Source: Acidipropionibacterium thoenii DSM 20276 (lineage in GTDB: Bacteria > Actinomycetota > Actinomycetes > Propionibacteriales > Propionibacteriaceae). Taken from it: DNA of 64,000 nucleotides. Shown one piece after another: positions 47,627 through 56,263 of the stretch. The translations under genes were made by a program, and so were the position numbers. The stretch covers positions 1 to 64,000 of the forward strand of contig NZ_AUHZ01000015.1 of NCBI RefSeq assembly GCF_000423445.1, read 5' to 3'. The notes beneath the pieces were generated by a model. That model saw only the letters and a list, made by a program, of their open reading frames with translations. It had not been told where the DNA came from and searched no databases. Each line of letters opens with the position of its first letter. Within the stretch, counting starts at the first letter, position 1.

Positions 47627-50329
47627 TTAGGAGTGGGGCGAAGGTTGTGTCACGGTCTCGGCGAAGGGAGAGGATGACGTCTTGTTGCTGACGGCTTCGC
47701 GGACACTGTGGGCCGGGTCATTGGCAAGTTGCTCGCGCACGGCCGGGTGCGTTGGACCCGACTGCTCCGAGAGCGCGCGAGCGAGGGCGCGCCGGACTCG
47801 GACGTCGGGGTCAGCCGCCAGGCGGGCTCCGAGATGGGCCGGCTGGCCGTGCTCGGGCCAGAGGCTGGCTGCGAGGCTGCGAATGGCCCAGCCCTGGGTG
47901 GCGAGGAACGCGAGGTCGTCGTTGAGGGTGTCACCGAGTTGTTGCAATGCTCTGGTGGGCCAGTAGTCGGAGTCTGTGCCGAGCAGTGAGTAGGCCAGGC
48001 GTCGGGCTTCGCTGCGTTGTGCGTCGGTGGTCGCGAGCGCGGCGGCCAATGTGGTTGCTTCGCCGCGAGCGTCGTGGAGGGCGCCGTTCATGCGGAAGGC
48101 GCCGAGTTTGTGGGTGAACTGTTCGTTGAGCTTGTCGTGGTCCGAGGGTGTCGGCGAGGTGGCCAGACGTGCTGCAGTGGCGAAATAGTCGGCGCGCTTG
48201 GCTGGCGTGATGTGGCGCGCGAGGTTGCTGGCGGCGATGAGGTACTGCCCGCGATCACCGGAGCCGACGTGGGGATCGTCGGCGCGTTGGAGGAGTTCGG
48301 TGACGGCGGCGTCAACATCCGTGGCGGGAAGGTGTCGAATGAGGAGGGAGTCACCGACCGCGCCGGTGCCGACGGAGTAGACACCATCGACGTGGTGGAG
48401 TGGGGTGGCTAGCCTGCTTAGCGCTGCAGTGGCCGCCATGGGATCGACCTCGTCGGTGTCATGGAATGCGAGCATCTCCTGTGCCCATCGGTTGTCTGTG
48501 GTTGCGAGCGCGGCTAACGCGTCATGGGCGATGGGGTGGTTGCTCTCGATGGCGTCGATGGTGGTGGAAGTGCGTGAGGGCTGCGAGCGGCCGAGCAGGG
48601 TCACGAGGTGCGCGATGGCGCGGGTGGTCAGTTGGGGGTGAGTGTTTGCGATCTTGGCCACGGTGGTGGCTTCGTCTTCGTCGTGGTAGCGGTAGTGGTT
48701 CGGCTCGACCGGCGGTTGTTTCTCGAAGTGGTGGAGCACCTCGTCGGCGGCCGGCGCTTGGAGGCGGTCGGCGATGCCAGCCAGGAGTTTGATGGCGTTG
48801 TTGTATCGGGAGGTTGTGAAGGAGCGTAGGTCGGTCCTGGTGCCGGTCTCGGCTGCGGTCAGTTCGTCGACGAGGTGGGTGGTGATGGCGCCTATGAGGT
48901 CGTCGGGGATGAGATCGGCTTGGGCGGCCAGGAGCCGATACGTGGTGCCGACGGTCCAGTAGTTGGGCTCGTCAAGGTCCTCGACGATGTTGATGAATTC
49001 GAGCGGATGAGATGCGCCCAGGGCTTCGATCGCTTTGGTGGCTCCGGCGCGGGCCAGGTGGCGGGCGGCCCGGACTGGCTCGTCGGACTCGATGAGGATC
49101 GCGGCGAGCGCGCGGCGTGCGCGGTTTTCGCCGGCCCAGTCGCCGGTCGTGATGGCGTCGCGTAGCGCGCGTTGTGCTGATATCGCGGCCGATCGCAGCT
49201 TCTGATCGCTCAGGCTGGCCAGCGCGTCTTCGTAGGCGTGCTCGGCGTTGGGGATGAGCGGCGTGGAGGTTCCCATTTGCTGCAGCGCGGTTTGCATGGG
49301 GAGCAGGTCGTTGCTGGTGAACGGGTTCCAATGCGATCGGAAGGCGCGGCGGCTCAGGACCCAGGTCGATGCTTCGCCCCATTGTCGTGCCAGTGACGCA
49401 GCGGCGGATGCTTCGTCCCAGGCGAGGTCGGCTTCGCTGAATCGTTGGTGGAGGGCGAGGTCGCGCGCGTAACGAGCGGTGACCAGTCCGAGGAGGGCGT
49501 AGCCGAGCTTCACTTGTCGTACGTCAGCCAGCAGGTCTGCCCATTCTGCGGTCGTCTCAGCCAGCATGAGTCGTAGCCGGGTGCGCAGTACCGGGTCTGC
49601 TGAGGAGACTCCCGCGAGTTTGGTGAGGGCGGGGACAGCGCTGGTCAGCCATTCGCGGTCGTCCTTGGCGAGCGCTGCCTCGCCGGCGAGCAGAAGGAGT
49701 CGGATCTGGTCGAGGGGCTCCCCGATCCGCAGTGTCTCGATACCGGGAAGCTGGGCCAGCGGGTTGGAATACAGCGCCGTCGCAGCTTCGGCGACGCGCT
49801 GGCACAGCTTGATCTGTTCGCTGACGCTCGCGCCGTCTGCGGCGTTAGTCGTCTCATTGGGCGCGGCGAGCTTGGCTAGCTCTGCGAATTGGGTCTGGGT
49901 GAGTTGTGCGGTGGTGGATAGGCCCTGGTCCAGGGCGGTCCAGAACTGCTCCAGGACATGGCGTGCTGCCTCATCTGCACGGCCGACGGCCGCCAGGAGT
50001 CGGTATCGGTCTTTGTCGTGCTGTGCAGCGTGGGGGCCGAAGCCGGCATCGCGGAGTTTCACCTGTCCGGCCTCGACGAGCTCCAAAGCCTGCGGGGAAT
50101 CCTCTGTCCCGGCCGCTTGGTCGAAGAGGGCTTGGGCGCCGGTGGCGACTTCGGGGGTGCGGGCTAGTGCCTCGCGCACGGCAACAGCGTCTGCTGTCGG
50201 AACCAGTGGGGTGTCGAGCTTGAACGGAAGGCAGAAGGCTTCGGCCGTCGGCATCCCGAAGTACTCGATGACGATGTCGGGCCGGCCTCGGAGGAGGTAG
50301 GACAGTTCCTGCGCATCCCACATCTCCAA
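47627..50329 (-). CDS. Large helical-repeat protein, possible C-terminal part of a split nuclease protein
   Basis: A 900-codon frame of a protein I cannot name. It begins LEMWDAQELSYLLRGRPDIV, a segment that in larger proteins usually joins an N-terminal nuclease to a helical body. The rest is alpha-helical, with TPR-like parts (GLVTARYARDLALHQRFSEA, SAQRALRDAITTGDW) and a C-terminal HEAT-like part (LAADPDVRVRRALARALSEQ, LANDPAHSVREAVS). No P-loop or membrane segment is seen. The only start near the N-terminus is a TTG at 50329 or an ATG two codons later, with no ribosome site. The frame is identical to that of the upstream nuclease, separated by one TAG and three codons. Confidence 0.7.
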   Translation of the reverse strand: MEMWDAQELSYLLRGRPDIVIEYFGMPTAEAFCLPFKLDTPLVPTADAVAVREALARTPEVATGAQALFDQAAGTEDSPQALELVEAGQVKLRDAGFGPHAAQHDKDRYRLLAAVGRADEAARHVLEQFWTALDQGLSTTAQLTQTQFAELAKLAAPNETTNAADGASVSEQIKLCQRVAEAATALYSNPLAQLPGIETLRIGEPLDQIRLLLLAGEAALAKDDREWLTSAVPALTKLAGVSSADPVLRTRLRLMLAETTAEWADLLADVRQVKLGYALLGLVTARYARDLALHQRFSEADLAWDEASAAASLARQWGEASTWVLSRRAFRSHWNPFTSNDLLPMQTALQQMGTSTPLIPNAEHAYEDALASLSDQKLRSAAISAQRALRDAITTGDWAGENRARRALAAILIESDEPVRAARHLARAGATKAIEALGASHPLEFINIVEDLDEPNYWTVGTTYRLLAAQADLIPDDLIGAITTHLVDELTAAETGTRTDLRSFTTSRYNNAIKLLAGIADRLQAPAADEVLHHFEKQPPVEPNHYRYHDEDEATTVAKIANTHPQLTTRAIAHLVTLLGRSQPSRTSTTIDAIESNHPIAHDALAALATTDNRWAQEMLAFHDTDEVDPMAATAALSRLATPLHHVDGVYSVGTGAVGDSLLIRHLPATDVDAAVTELLQRADDPHVGSGDRGQYLIAASNLARHITPAKRADYFATAARLATSPTPSDHDKLNEQFTHKLGAFRMNGALHDARGEATTLAAALATTDAQRSEARRLAYSLLGTDSDYWPTRALQQLGDTLNDDLAFLATQGWAIRSLAASLWPEHGQPAHLGARLAADPDVRVRRALARALSEQSGPTHPAVREQLANDPAHSVREAVSNKTSSSPFAETVTQPSPHS

Positions 50330-50338
50330 GTTGATCGG

Positions 50339-50767
50339 CTAAATCGCTCGGCGCTGGGCGGCGAGTTCATCGACCGCGGCCGTGGTCTTGACTGGGCGGG
50401 CCACCCCAATGATGAACGTCTCGACGGTGAACGGACGGGTGGTGGTCAGGAACTTCTTCACCGCGGCCTTGATGTTGCTGGCGCCGAAGCTGGTGTACTT
50501 CTTGCTCTGAAGCGCAACACCGGTGCCATCAGGCGCGAGAGCCACGATGTCCAGACCCTTCTGCGCCTGACCGCGATCACCATATAGCTGCGCGTGCCGT
50601 AAACCCTTCACGTCACGCATCACGCGCCATTGCAGGCGCTCGAAGTCCTCCCAAGACAAGCCGTTGAAAGGCAGCAGGTCGAGCTTGCCGATTACCGGTG
50701 CCCCCACAGGAGTCGACGGTGCGGTATTGAGTGTCGAGCCGAGCTGGATCGGCTGCCAATCTGACAT
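50339..50767 (-). CDS. Mrr-like PD-(D/E)xK nuclease domain protein
   Basis: A 142-residue protein from the ATG at 50767, which has GAGGTGAG upstream. The core reads LSWEDFERLQWRVMRDVKG, then GLDIVALAPDGTGVALQSKK. This gives Glu (DFE), Asp (GLD) and Gln-x-Lys (QSKK) of the Mrr/restriction-endonuclease fold with the spacing expected for an active nuclease. It stops with a TAG at 50341-50339, and the same frame then continues as the 900-codon gene. It is either a stand-alone nuclease or the N-terminus of a broken protein of about 1,045 residues. The OLD gene lies 154 bases upstream. Confidence 0.75.
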   Translation of the reverse strand: MSDWQPIQLGSTLNTAPSTPVGAPVIGKLDLLPFNGLSWEDFERLQWRVMRDVKGLRHAQLYGDRGQAQKGLDIVALAPDGTGVALQSKKYTSFGASNIKAAVKKFLTTTRPFTVETFIIGVARPVKTTAAVDELAAQRRAI

Positions 50768-50921
50768 ATAGCTCACCTCGCTCCCTCGTTGCTCATCTTG
50801 CTTTGGCTTGCCCGTCGGCTGGCAGCGACGTTCCCATGATCTCAGGAGCTGAGGTTCTTCGACGATCTGAACGGCGCGAAGATCGGCAGGCTCGTCGGGA
50901 TTCGCCACAGAGGCGTGACAA

Positions 50922-52829
50922 TCAGGGTATCGAGGTGACCAGCGCGCGAGCGGCATCGATCACCTCGGTCAGCACACCACTGGGGTCAACAGGGCACTCC
51001 TGAGCGGCAAGGGCGTAAGTCGCTGCGTTCTTCCCCGCTGCGCCACGACTGCTGTTCACGATCGACTGTCGAGTCTTGTTCCAGTCACCCCATTCGTTCT
51101 CGATCACGTCCTCCAGCCGGTCTGCCCACACGTGAACGTTGGCGCTTACCTGTCCCTCGGGGTTGTCGACAATGGTCTCTCCCAGGTAGGCAAGTAGCCG
51201 TCGGTTCGTGCCGATCTCGTTCGCCTCGGTGGCAGCGGCCTCGTTCTCGGGCTTCCCGTCAGCTCGCTGCCGCGACCCGCAACCCTTGTCATTGTCGAAC
51301 ACGACGAGCGTCGGGATGGACAGCTCGGCGAGGATTGCGTGAGGCGTGAACAGGTGTTGTTTCCCACCGGAGTAGGCGACAGTCACGCCCTCCACCTCCA
51401 GGGCGGTCTGCCCCTTTCGTGCCGCGATGCCATCGAGGATGCCCTTGTCAGTGTCCCCCTCCACCAAGACCACGGCGGCCGCGAAGAAGGCTTCGGCTAG
51501 GTTCTTGGTACAGACCTGATCCCACCTTGACCGGAGAGATGCGTCAGTCACTCCGGAGCCATCGAGCCGCTTTGCGACGGCATCGATAGACGCGAAGTGG
51601 ACGGTGACCGACGGATGTTCGCTCGGCGCATGCTGACGGCGAGTGACGCGGCGAACCTGGTCGAAGAATCTTGGGTCGACAAAATACGGCGAATGTGTCG
51701 CGTACATGACCTGGAGCCCGCCCTCGGCGTCGTCTGATAGATCACGCAGCACCTTCGAGAAGACTCGCGCCTGGGTGGGATGCTGAAACAGCTCAGGCTC
51801 CTCAATGGCGAGGCAAATGACGCTGCCGTCGTTGTCTTGTGCACCGCGGGCAGCGAGCAACTTGAGCGAGGAGATCAGGAGCGCGCGCTGGAAGCCGTGT
51901 CCCTGCCGATCCACGCTGGTCTCGCTCAGAGCGTCGCTGATGGCGACGCTGATCGACGCCGGGCTGGGACGTACGTCGGGAGTTCGCGGGTGGAGTCGAA
52001 CACCACGACCAGCGGCGAAGGCACTCACCTCGGCGGTCAGCGCGTCAGCCAGGTCCTTGAGTTGCTGGCCCAGGTGTTCTTCGTTGATCGCAGCCTGCTT
52101 CTCGCTGACCTCTCGAGCGAGAGCCTCGAACGCTGCATTGGCGCCGTCGCGGTTGATCGCGCGTTCAAGGATGCGCCCGATAATCGTCTTCTTGCCCTCC
52201 ACGCTCTCTTCACTGGCGCGAAGATCAGCCGTCACGAGCACGTAGTCGAAAAGTCCCGACAACTTGTTTTGCCCGTTGAAGCCGAACAGGTGGGTGACGC
52301 CGCTCTCCGTCTCTTCGAGGCGATCAGAGTTGTCGCTCTCCCATAGCGTCATCGCTTGGTCGGCAGCGCCGAGGTTCGTCCACTTCGGCAGCCCGGGCAC
52401 TTCACCGTTTGAGATCAGGGCGTCCCAAAGGGCTTTCTTGTCCTTCGCTGCTCCAGCATTCCGGATCTCCTCGAACGCTGGGAACGACCGGGCTCGCGCG
52501 GTCATCTTGTCGCTACCGTCGTCCCAAATCCGCCAGGCTGTGAAGATCGTGGAGTCGGGAGGAGCGTAAGTCGGGCCCAGGGCTTCGCGATCCGCAACGG
52601 TGAGGTCAGTGAAGTTGACCTCGACGCTGATCCGGCGGTCGTTGGCGGCCCCGGAGTAGACGTCCTCATCGGCCAGGCGTGTTTCACCGTTGAAGAACCA
52701 GTCCAGTGCGCGGAGAACTGTCGATTTTCCTGCCCCGTTTGGCCCGACGAACGACGTCAGCGCCTCCATGTCGACGCGCACGTCTTCTAGACATCGGAAG
52801 TTCTTGATCCTGACGGACTTGATGCGCAT
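50922..52829 (-). CDS. OLD family ATP-dependent endonuclease (ABC ATPase plus TOPRIM)
   Basis: A 635-residue OLD-family protein, a group that includes phage P2 Old and GajA of Gabija. The ATPase has Walker A GPNGAGKST (residues 29-37), a signature-like HGFQRALLISSL, Walker B AIEEPELFQHP (Glu343-Glu344) and the switch ATHSPYF. The C-terminal TOPRIM domain has VVLVEGDTDKG (Glu457, Asp459, Asp461) and FDNDKG (Asp512, Asp514), so catalytic metal ligands are intact. The ATG at 52829 begins the family N-terminus and has AAGGA upstream; the frame is open to 52922. No UvrD-type GajB partner is nearby. Confidence 0.9.
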   Translation of the reverse strand: MRIKSVRIKNFRCLEDVRVDMEALTSFVGPNGAGKSTVLRALDWFFNGETRLADEDVYSGAANDRRISVEVNFTDLTVADREALGPTYAPPDSTIFTAWRIWDDGSDKMTARARSFPAFEEIRNAGAAKDKKALWDALISNGEVPGLPKWTNLGAADQAMTLWESDNSDRLEETESGVTHLFGFNGQNKLSGLFDYVLVTADLRASEESVEGKKTIIGRILERAINRDGANAAFEALAREVSEKQAAINEEHLGQQLKDLADALTAEVSAFAAGRGVRLHPRTPDVRPSPASISVAISDALSETSVDRQGHGFQRALLISSLKLLAARGAQDNDGSVICLAIEEPELFQHPTQARVFSKVLRDLSDDAEGGLQVMYATHSPYFVDPRFFDQVRRVTRRQHAPSEHPSVTVHFASIDAVAKRLDGSGVTDASLRSRWDQVCTKNLAEAFFAAAVVLVEGDTDKGILDGIAARKGQTALEVEGVTVAYSGGKQHLFTPHAILAELSIPTLVVFDNDKGCGSRQRADGKPENEAAATEANEIGTNRRLLAYLGETIVDNPEGQVSANVHVWADRLEDVIENEWGDWNKTRQSIVNSSRGAAGKNAATYALAAQECPVDPSGVLTEVIDAARALVTSIP

Positions 52830-53150
52830 CTCTACATCCTTGATCGCGGTTGCGTTGCCGATGCCATCCTCGCAGTGGGTGTGTCCGCAGCCCGCGTACG
52901 ACACGGGCGACATCTCGCTCACGTCGAGGGAGTGAAGGGACTGCTACACAGATAGGTCGGCTCCCAGACAGCTGACCGGTCGGAGACCTCGACACCTACC
53001 TATCAGGTACCCCACCTCCCCTACGCCGACGGTCAGCGTTACCTGACCCAAGCCAGCGCACTAGGGAGCGGGTTGCCAACGCGCTACGGCTCCTCGCCTG
53101 CACCCATTCTGGATGCAGTACACGTACCGCGTGTTTGAACATCGTTGCTC
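52830..53150. other. Island segment upstream of the OLD gene
   Basis: About 320 bases between the OLD start and the right att-like repeat. The OLD frame stays open to 52922 but reads as unrelated sequence. The segment presumably carries the promoter for the OLD-nuclease genes; a weak TATCTG is at 52957-52952 on the minus strand. No RNA gene or long inverted repeat was seen. Confidence 0.4.
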
Positions 53151-53170
53151 AGATCCGGGTCGGGGTGGGC
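53151..53170. repeat. attR-like repeat at the tRNA-Val 3' end
   Basis: This is the right copy of the 16-bp identity (53155-53170) with AGAT in front. Its last five bases are the discriminator and the last four acceptor bases of tRNA-Val. Confidence 0.6.
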
Positions 53171-53239
53171 ACAGCCGGGCTCGAACCGGCGACCTCCAGC
53201 GTGTAAGGCAGGCGCTCTGACCAACTGAGCTATGTGCCC
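53166..53239 (-). tRNA. tRNA-Val (TAC) with an anticodon-stem mismatch
   Basis: Seventy-four bases fold as tRNA-Val: acceptor GGGCACA/TGTGCCC, D stem GCTC/GAGC, anticodon loop CTTACAC with anticodon TAC, and T arm GCCGG-TTCGAGC-CCGGC. The anticodon stem CCTGC/GCTGG has a U-U mismatch at positions 29-41, where the usual gene has a U-A pair. CCA is not encoded. The 3' end is the apparent integration site of the island. Confidence 0.9.
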
Positions 53240-53299
53240 GGGTCCATCTCGGGACGCAGACACCCTATCCTCACCCCCGCGCCGCACCCGCTGGCACGG

Positions 53300-53305
53300 T
53301 AGAAT
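53300..53305 (+). promoter_or_regulatory. Leaderless promoter of prfB, -10 TAGAAT
   Basis: TAGAAT, a strong -10 box, ends eight bases before the prfB GTG at 53314, with no ribosome site. Confidence 0.6.
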
Positions 53306-53313
53306 GGTGCGTC

Positions 53314-54420
53314 GTGGCACTTGTAGACCTTCAGCAGACAGCCGACGACCTCGATCACTCCCTGAAATCCATCGAGTCGGTGCTCGACCCAGACGCCAAG
53401 CGTGCAGAGATCGCCAAGCTCGAGAAGGAGGTCGCCGCACCCGACCTGTGGGACGACCAGGAGCACGCCCAGCAGACCACATCGCGGCTGTCGGCCCTGC
53501 AGTCCGAGGTCGACCGGCTCCAGCACCTGCGGTCCAGGATCGACGACGTCCAGGTCCTGCTGCAGTTCGCAGCCGAGGACGGCGACGAGGACTCCGCCAC
53601 CGAGGCCGATCAGGAACTGTCCTCGCTGCGCACCGAGATCGATGCCCTGGAGGTCCGCACCCTGCTGTCGGGCCCCTATGACGAGCGCGAGGCCGTCGTG
53701 ACGATCCGTTCGGAGGCCGGCGGCGTGGATGCCGCGGACTTCGCCGAGATGCTGCTGCGGATGTACCTGCGCTGGGCCGAGCGCCATGAGTACAAGGTGG
53801 AGGTGCTCGACACCTCCTACGCCGAGGAGGCCGGTATCAAGTCCGCCACCTTCATCGTCCATGCGCCCTTCGGCTACGGAACCCTGTCGGTCGAGCAGGG
53901 CACCCACCGGCTGGTGCGGATCAGTCCCTTCGACAATCAGGGACGCCGTCAGACCTCCTTCGCGGGGGTCGAGGTGCTGCCGGTGGTCGAGGAGACCGAC
54001 CACGTGGACATCCCCGAGACTGATCTGCGCGTCGACGTCTTCCACGCCTCGGGCCCCGGCGGTCAGGGCGTCAACACCACCGACTCCGCCGTCCGCCTCA
54101 CCCACCTGCCGACCGGCATCGTGGTGAGCTGTCAGAACGAGCGCTCCCAGATCCAGAACAAGGCCGCCGCCCTGCGGGTCCTCCAGGCGAAGCTGCTGGA
54201 GAAGGCCCGCGCCGATCAGGAGGCCGAGATGAACTCGCTGAAGTCGGAGGGCAACTCCTGGGGAGCCCAGATGCGCTCCTATGTGCTGCACCCCTATCAG
54301 ATGGTCAAGGACCTGCGGACCAACTACGAGGTCGGCAACACCGATGCCGTCTTCGACGGTGACATTGACAACTTCATCGACGCCGGGATCCGCTGGCGTC
54401 GTAGCCAGGCCCAGCAGTGA
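53314..54420 (+). CDS. prfB: Peptide chain release factor 2
   Basis: RF2 ends translation at UGA and UAA. The 368-residue protein reads through in one frame, without the programmed +1 frameshift near codon 25 found in E. coli prfB. The stop-codon recognition motif is RISPFD (SPF). The peptidyl-tRNA hydrolysis motif is SGPGGQGVN (GGQ). It precedes ftsEX and smpB, the usual actinobacterial order. Confidence 0.96.
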   Translation: MALVDLQQTADDLDHSLKSIESVLDPDAKRAEIAKLEKEVAAPDLWDDQEHAQQTTSRLSALQSEVDRLQHLRSRIDDVQVLLQFAAEDGDEDSATEADQELSSLRTEIDALEVRTLLSGPYDEREAVVTIRSEAGGVDAADFAEMLLRMYLRWAERHEYKVEVLDTSYAEEAGIKSATFIVHAPFGYGTLSVEQGTHRLVRISPFDNQGRRQTSFAGVEVLPVVEETDHVDIPETDLRVDVFHASGPGGQGVNTTDSAVRLTHLPTGIVVSCQNERSQIQNKAAALRVLQAKLLEKARADQEAEMNSLKSEGNSWGAQMRSYVLHPYQMVKDLRTNYEVGNTDAVFDGDIDNFIDAGIRWRRSQAQQ

Positions 54421-54454
54421 TCGGGGATCTGAGGATCTCGCTGGCGAGTCCGAC

Positions 54455-54482
54455 TTGCGTGTGAGCCGGCGTCTCATAGACT
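54455..54482 (+). promoter_or_regulatory. ftsEX promoter
   Basis: TTGCGT at 54455-54460 and TAGACT at 54477-54482 are spaced by 16 bases. The leader of about 55 bases contains a perfect hairpin at 54496-54510 and the ribosome site AAGGA at 54531-54535. Confidence 0.55.
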
Positions 54483-54495
54483 CGTCTCGACAGGT

Positions 54496-54510
54496 CTGAG
54501 AAATTCTCAG
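54496..54510 (+). promoter_or_regulatory. Hairpin in the ftsE leader
   Basis: CTGAGAA and TTCTCAG form a perfect inverted repeat with one base between, just after the expected transcription start. It could be an operator or an mRNA-stabilising hairpin. Confidence 0.4.
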
Positions 54511-54543
54511 GAACTCGTACACGAATCAACCAAGGACGGTCCG

Positions 54544-55230
54544 TTGATCACCTTCGACAATGTCACCAAGGTCTACGAGGGCCAGGCTAAGCCCGCCCTC
54601 AAGGGTGTCAACGTCGACATCGACAAGGGGGAGTTCGTCTTCCTGGTCGGTCAGTCGGGGTCGGGCAAGTCGACCTTCATCAGGCTCATCCTTCGCGAGT
54701 ACCGCCCCACCAGGGGCACCATCTATGTCGCCGGCAAGGACCTGTCCACCCTGCACAGCTGGAAGGTCCCGGCTCTGCGGCGCCAGATCGGCACCGTGTT
54801 CCAGGACTTCCGGCTGCTGCCGGGCAAGACCGTCTACGAGAACGTCGCCTTCGCCCTCCAGGTGATCGGCCGTCCCACCCGCGAGATCAAGAAGGTCGTC
54901 CCGCAGACCCTGGAACTGGTGGGGCTGGCCGAGAAGGGCAAGCGGATGCCCGATGAGCTGTCGGGCGGTGAGCAGCAGCGGGTCGCAGTGGCCAGGGCCT
55001 TCGTCAACCGCCCCAAGATCCTGATCGCCGATGAGCCGACCGGCAACCTCGACCCGGCCACCAGCGTCGGCATCATGAAGTTGCTGGACCGGATCAACCG
55101 GACCGGTACCACGGTCATCATGGCCACCCATGACTCCACCATCGTCGACCAGATGCGCCGGCGCGTCATCGAGCTGGACAGCGGCGCGGTCATCCGCGAC
55201 CAGCGTGAGGGCGTCTACGGCACCGCCTGA
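54544..55230 (+). CDS. ftsE: Cell division ATP-binding protein FtsE
   Basis: FtsE powers FtsX to activate peptidoglycan hydrolases at division. The 228-residue ABC ATPase has [13 protein letters not shown] (Walker A), [15 protein letters not shown] (signature), [12 protein letters not shown] (Walker B) and ATHDST (H-loop). The start is a TTG at 54544 after AAGGACGG. ftsX follows 66 bases downstream. Confidence 0.95.
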   Translation: MITFDNVTKVYEGQAKPALKGVNVDIDKGEFVFLVGQSGSGKSTFIRLILREYRPTRGTIYVAGKDLSTLHSWKVPALRRQIGTVFQDFRLLPGKTVYENVAFALQVIGRPTREIKKVVPQTLELVGLAEKGKRMPDELSGGEQQRVAVARAFVNRPKILIADEPTGNLDPATSVGIMKLLDRINRTGTTVIMATHDSTIVDQMRRRVIELDSGAVIRDQREGVYGTA

Positions 55231-55296
55231 GATTCCGACCAGCCCTCATTTCCCGGATTCACCACTGACTTCGAACCACCCTGAGGAAGCCCATTC

Positions 55297-56199
55297 ATGC
55301 GTCACACCCTGAGAGAGACCTGGACGGGTCTACGCCGAAACCTCACCATGACGCTCGCGGTGATCGTCACGATGTGGGTCTCCTTGTCCCTGTTCGGTGC
55401 GGCGCTGCTGGCCAACCAGCAGGTCGATCTGGTCAAGGGGAAGTGGTACGACAAGATCGAGGTCTCGGTCTTCCTGTGCGTGCCGAACGTCTCGGGCGGC
55501 CAGTGCACCTCCGGGGATGGAGCGACCCAGGCCCAGAAGGACAACATCCGCAAGGTCCTGGAGGCCAACCCGCAAGTCCAGGAGGTCTACTACGAGTCCA
55601 AGCACGAGGCCTACCAGGAGTACCAGCGGGTCTATCGGGACTCCCCGGTCAAGGACGTCCTGACCGAGGCGACCATCCAGGACTCCTTCCGGGTCAAGCT
55701 GCGCGACCCGCAGCAGTACCTGGGCGTGGTCGAACAGGCCAAGGGGCTACCCGGGGTGCAAGCAGTCCTGGATCTCCACCCGGTGCTCGACCCACTCTTC
55801 ATGTGGCTCAACGCCCTGAAATGGGGAACCCTCGGGATGTCGGTGCTGCTGCTGATCGCAGCCGCCCTCCAGATCGGCAACACCATCAGGATGGCGGCAT
55901 TCTCACGACGCCGGGAACTGGGGATCATGAGACTGGTCGGCGCCTCGAATGCCTATATTCTCACGCCCTTCCTGCTGGAGTCCCTGGTCGCCGGGGTGAT
56001 CGGCGGTCTGCTCGCCAGTGGCACCCTGGCGCTGGGGGTCTACTTCGTCATCATCAAGAAGGCCGCCACCTCCATCACCACCATCGTGTGGATCGGATGG
56101 CACCAGGCACTGCTGGCGATGGCGGCGATGCTGGTGGTGTCCATCGTGCTGTCGGTGCTGCCCGCCTTCGTCGCCACCAGGCGATATCTGAAGGTCTAG
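55297..56199 (+). CDS. ftsX: Cell division protein FtsX
   Basis: FtsX is the membrane partner of FtsE. The 300-residue protein has the N-terminal TM1 (TMTLAVIVTMWVSLSLFGAA), an extracellular domain of about 115 residues, and three C-terminal TM segments. The extracellular domain has a pair of Cys residues near residues 66 and 74, which may form a disulfide. NTIRMAAFSRRRELGIMRLVGA is the cytoplasmic loop that contacts FtsE. Confidence 0.94.
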   Translation: MRHTLRETWTGLRRNLTMTLAVIVTMWVSLSLFGAALLANQQVDLVKGKWYDKIEVSVFLCVPNVSGGQCTSGDGATQAQKDNIRKVLEANPQVQEVYYESKHEAYQEYQRVYRDSPVKDVLTEATIQDSFRVKLRDPQQYLGVVEQAKGLPGVQAVLDLHPVLDPLFMWLNALKWGTLGMSVLLLIAAALQIGNTIRMAAFSRRRELGIMRLVGASNAYILTPFLLESLVAGVIGGLLASGTLALGVYFVIIKKAATSITTIVWIGWHQALLAMAAMLVVSIVLSVLPAFVATRRYLKV

Positions 56200-56263
56200 C
56201 CGGGTAGCATGGGGCGCCGCGTCGCAATGAGCTGTGTCACCGGCGGCGCCCAAGGAGGTCGGT

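Larger units (their letters stand above)
46921..53170. mobile_element. Putative genomic island next to tRNA-Val
   Basis: A near-identical direct repeat (21 and 20 bp, differing by one inserted A) is at 46921-46941 and 53151-53170. The right copy runs into the 3' end of tRNA-Val, a common integration site. The four genes between are accessory, their codon use is less GC-rich at third positions than the flanks to the eye, and the flanking genes are housekeeping. No integrase is present, so the island would be immobile or moved in trans. Confidence 0.6.

Noticed and set aside
50922-52829. Gabija system (GajA)
   Set aside because: The OLD protein fits GajA-like architecture, but no UvrD-type helicase GajB lies next to it, so Gabija cannot be claimed.
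47627-53150. CRISPR array in the island
   Set aside because: No regularly spaced repeats and no cas genes were seen; the repeats in the window are coding low-complexity or att-like.
53314-53420. Programmed frameshift in prfB
   Set aside because: The frame is continuous from the GTG; there is no internal TGA or slippery site near codon 25.
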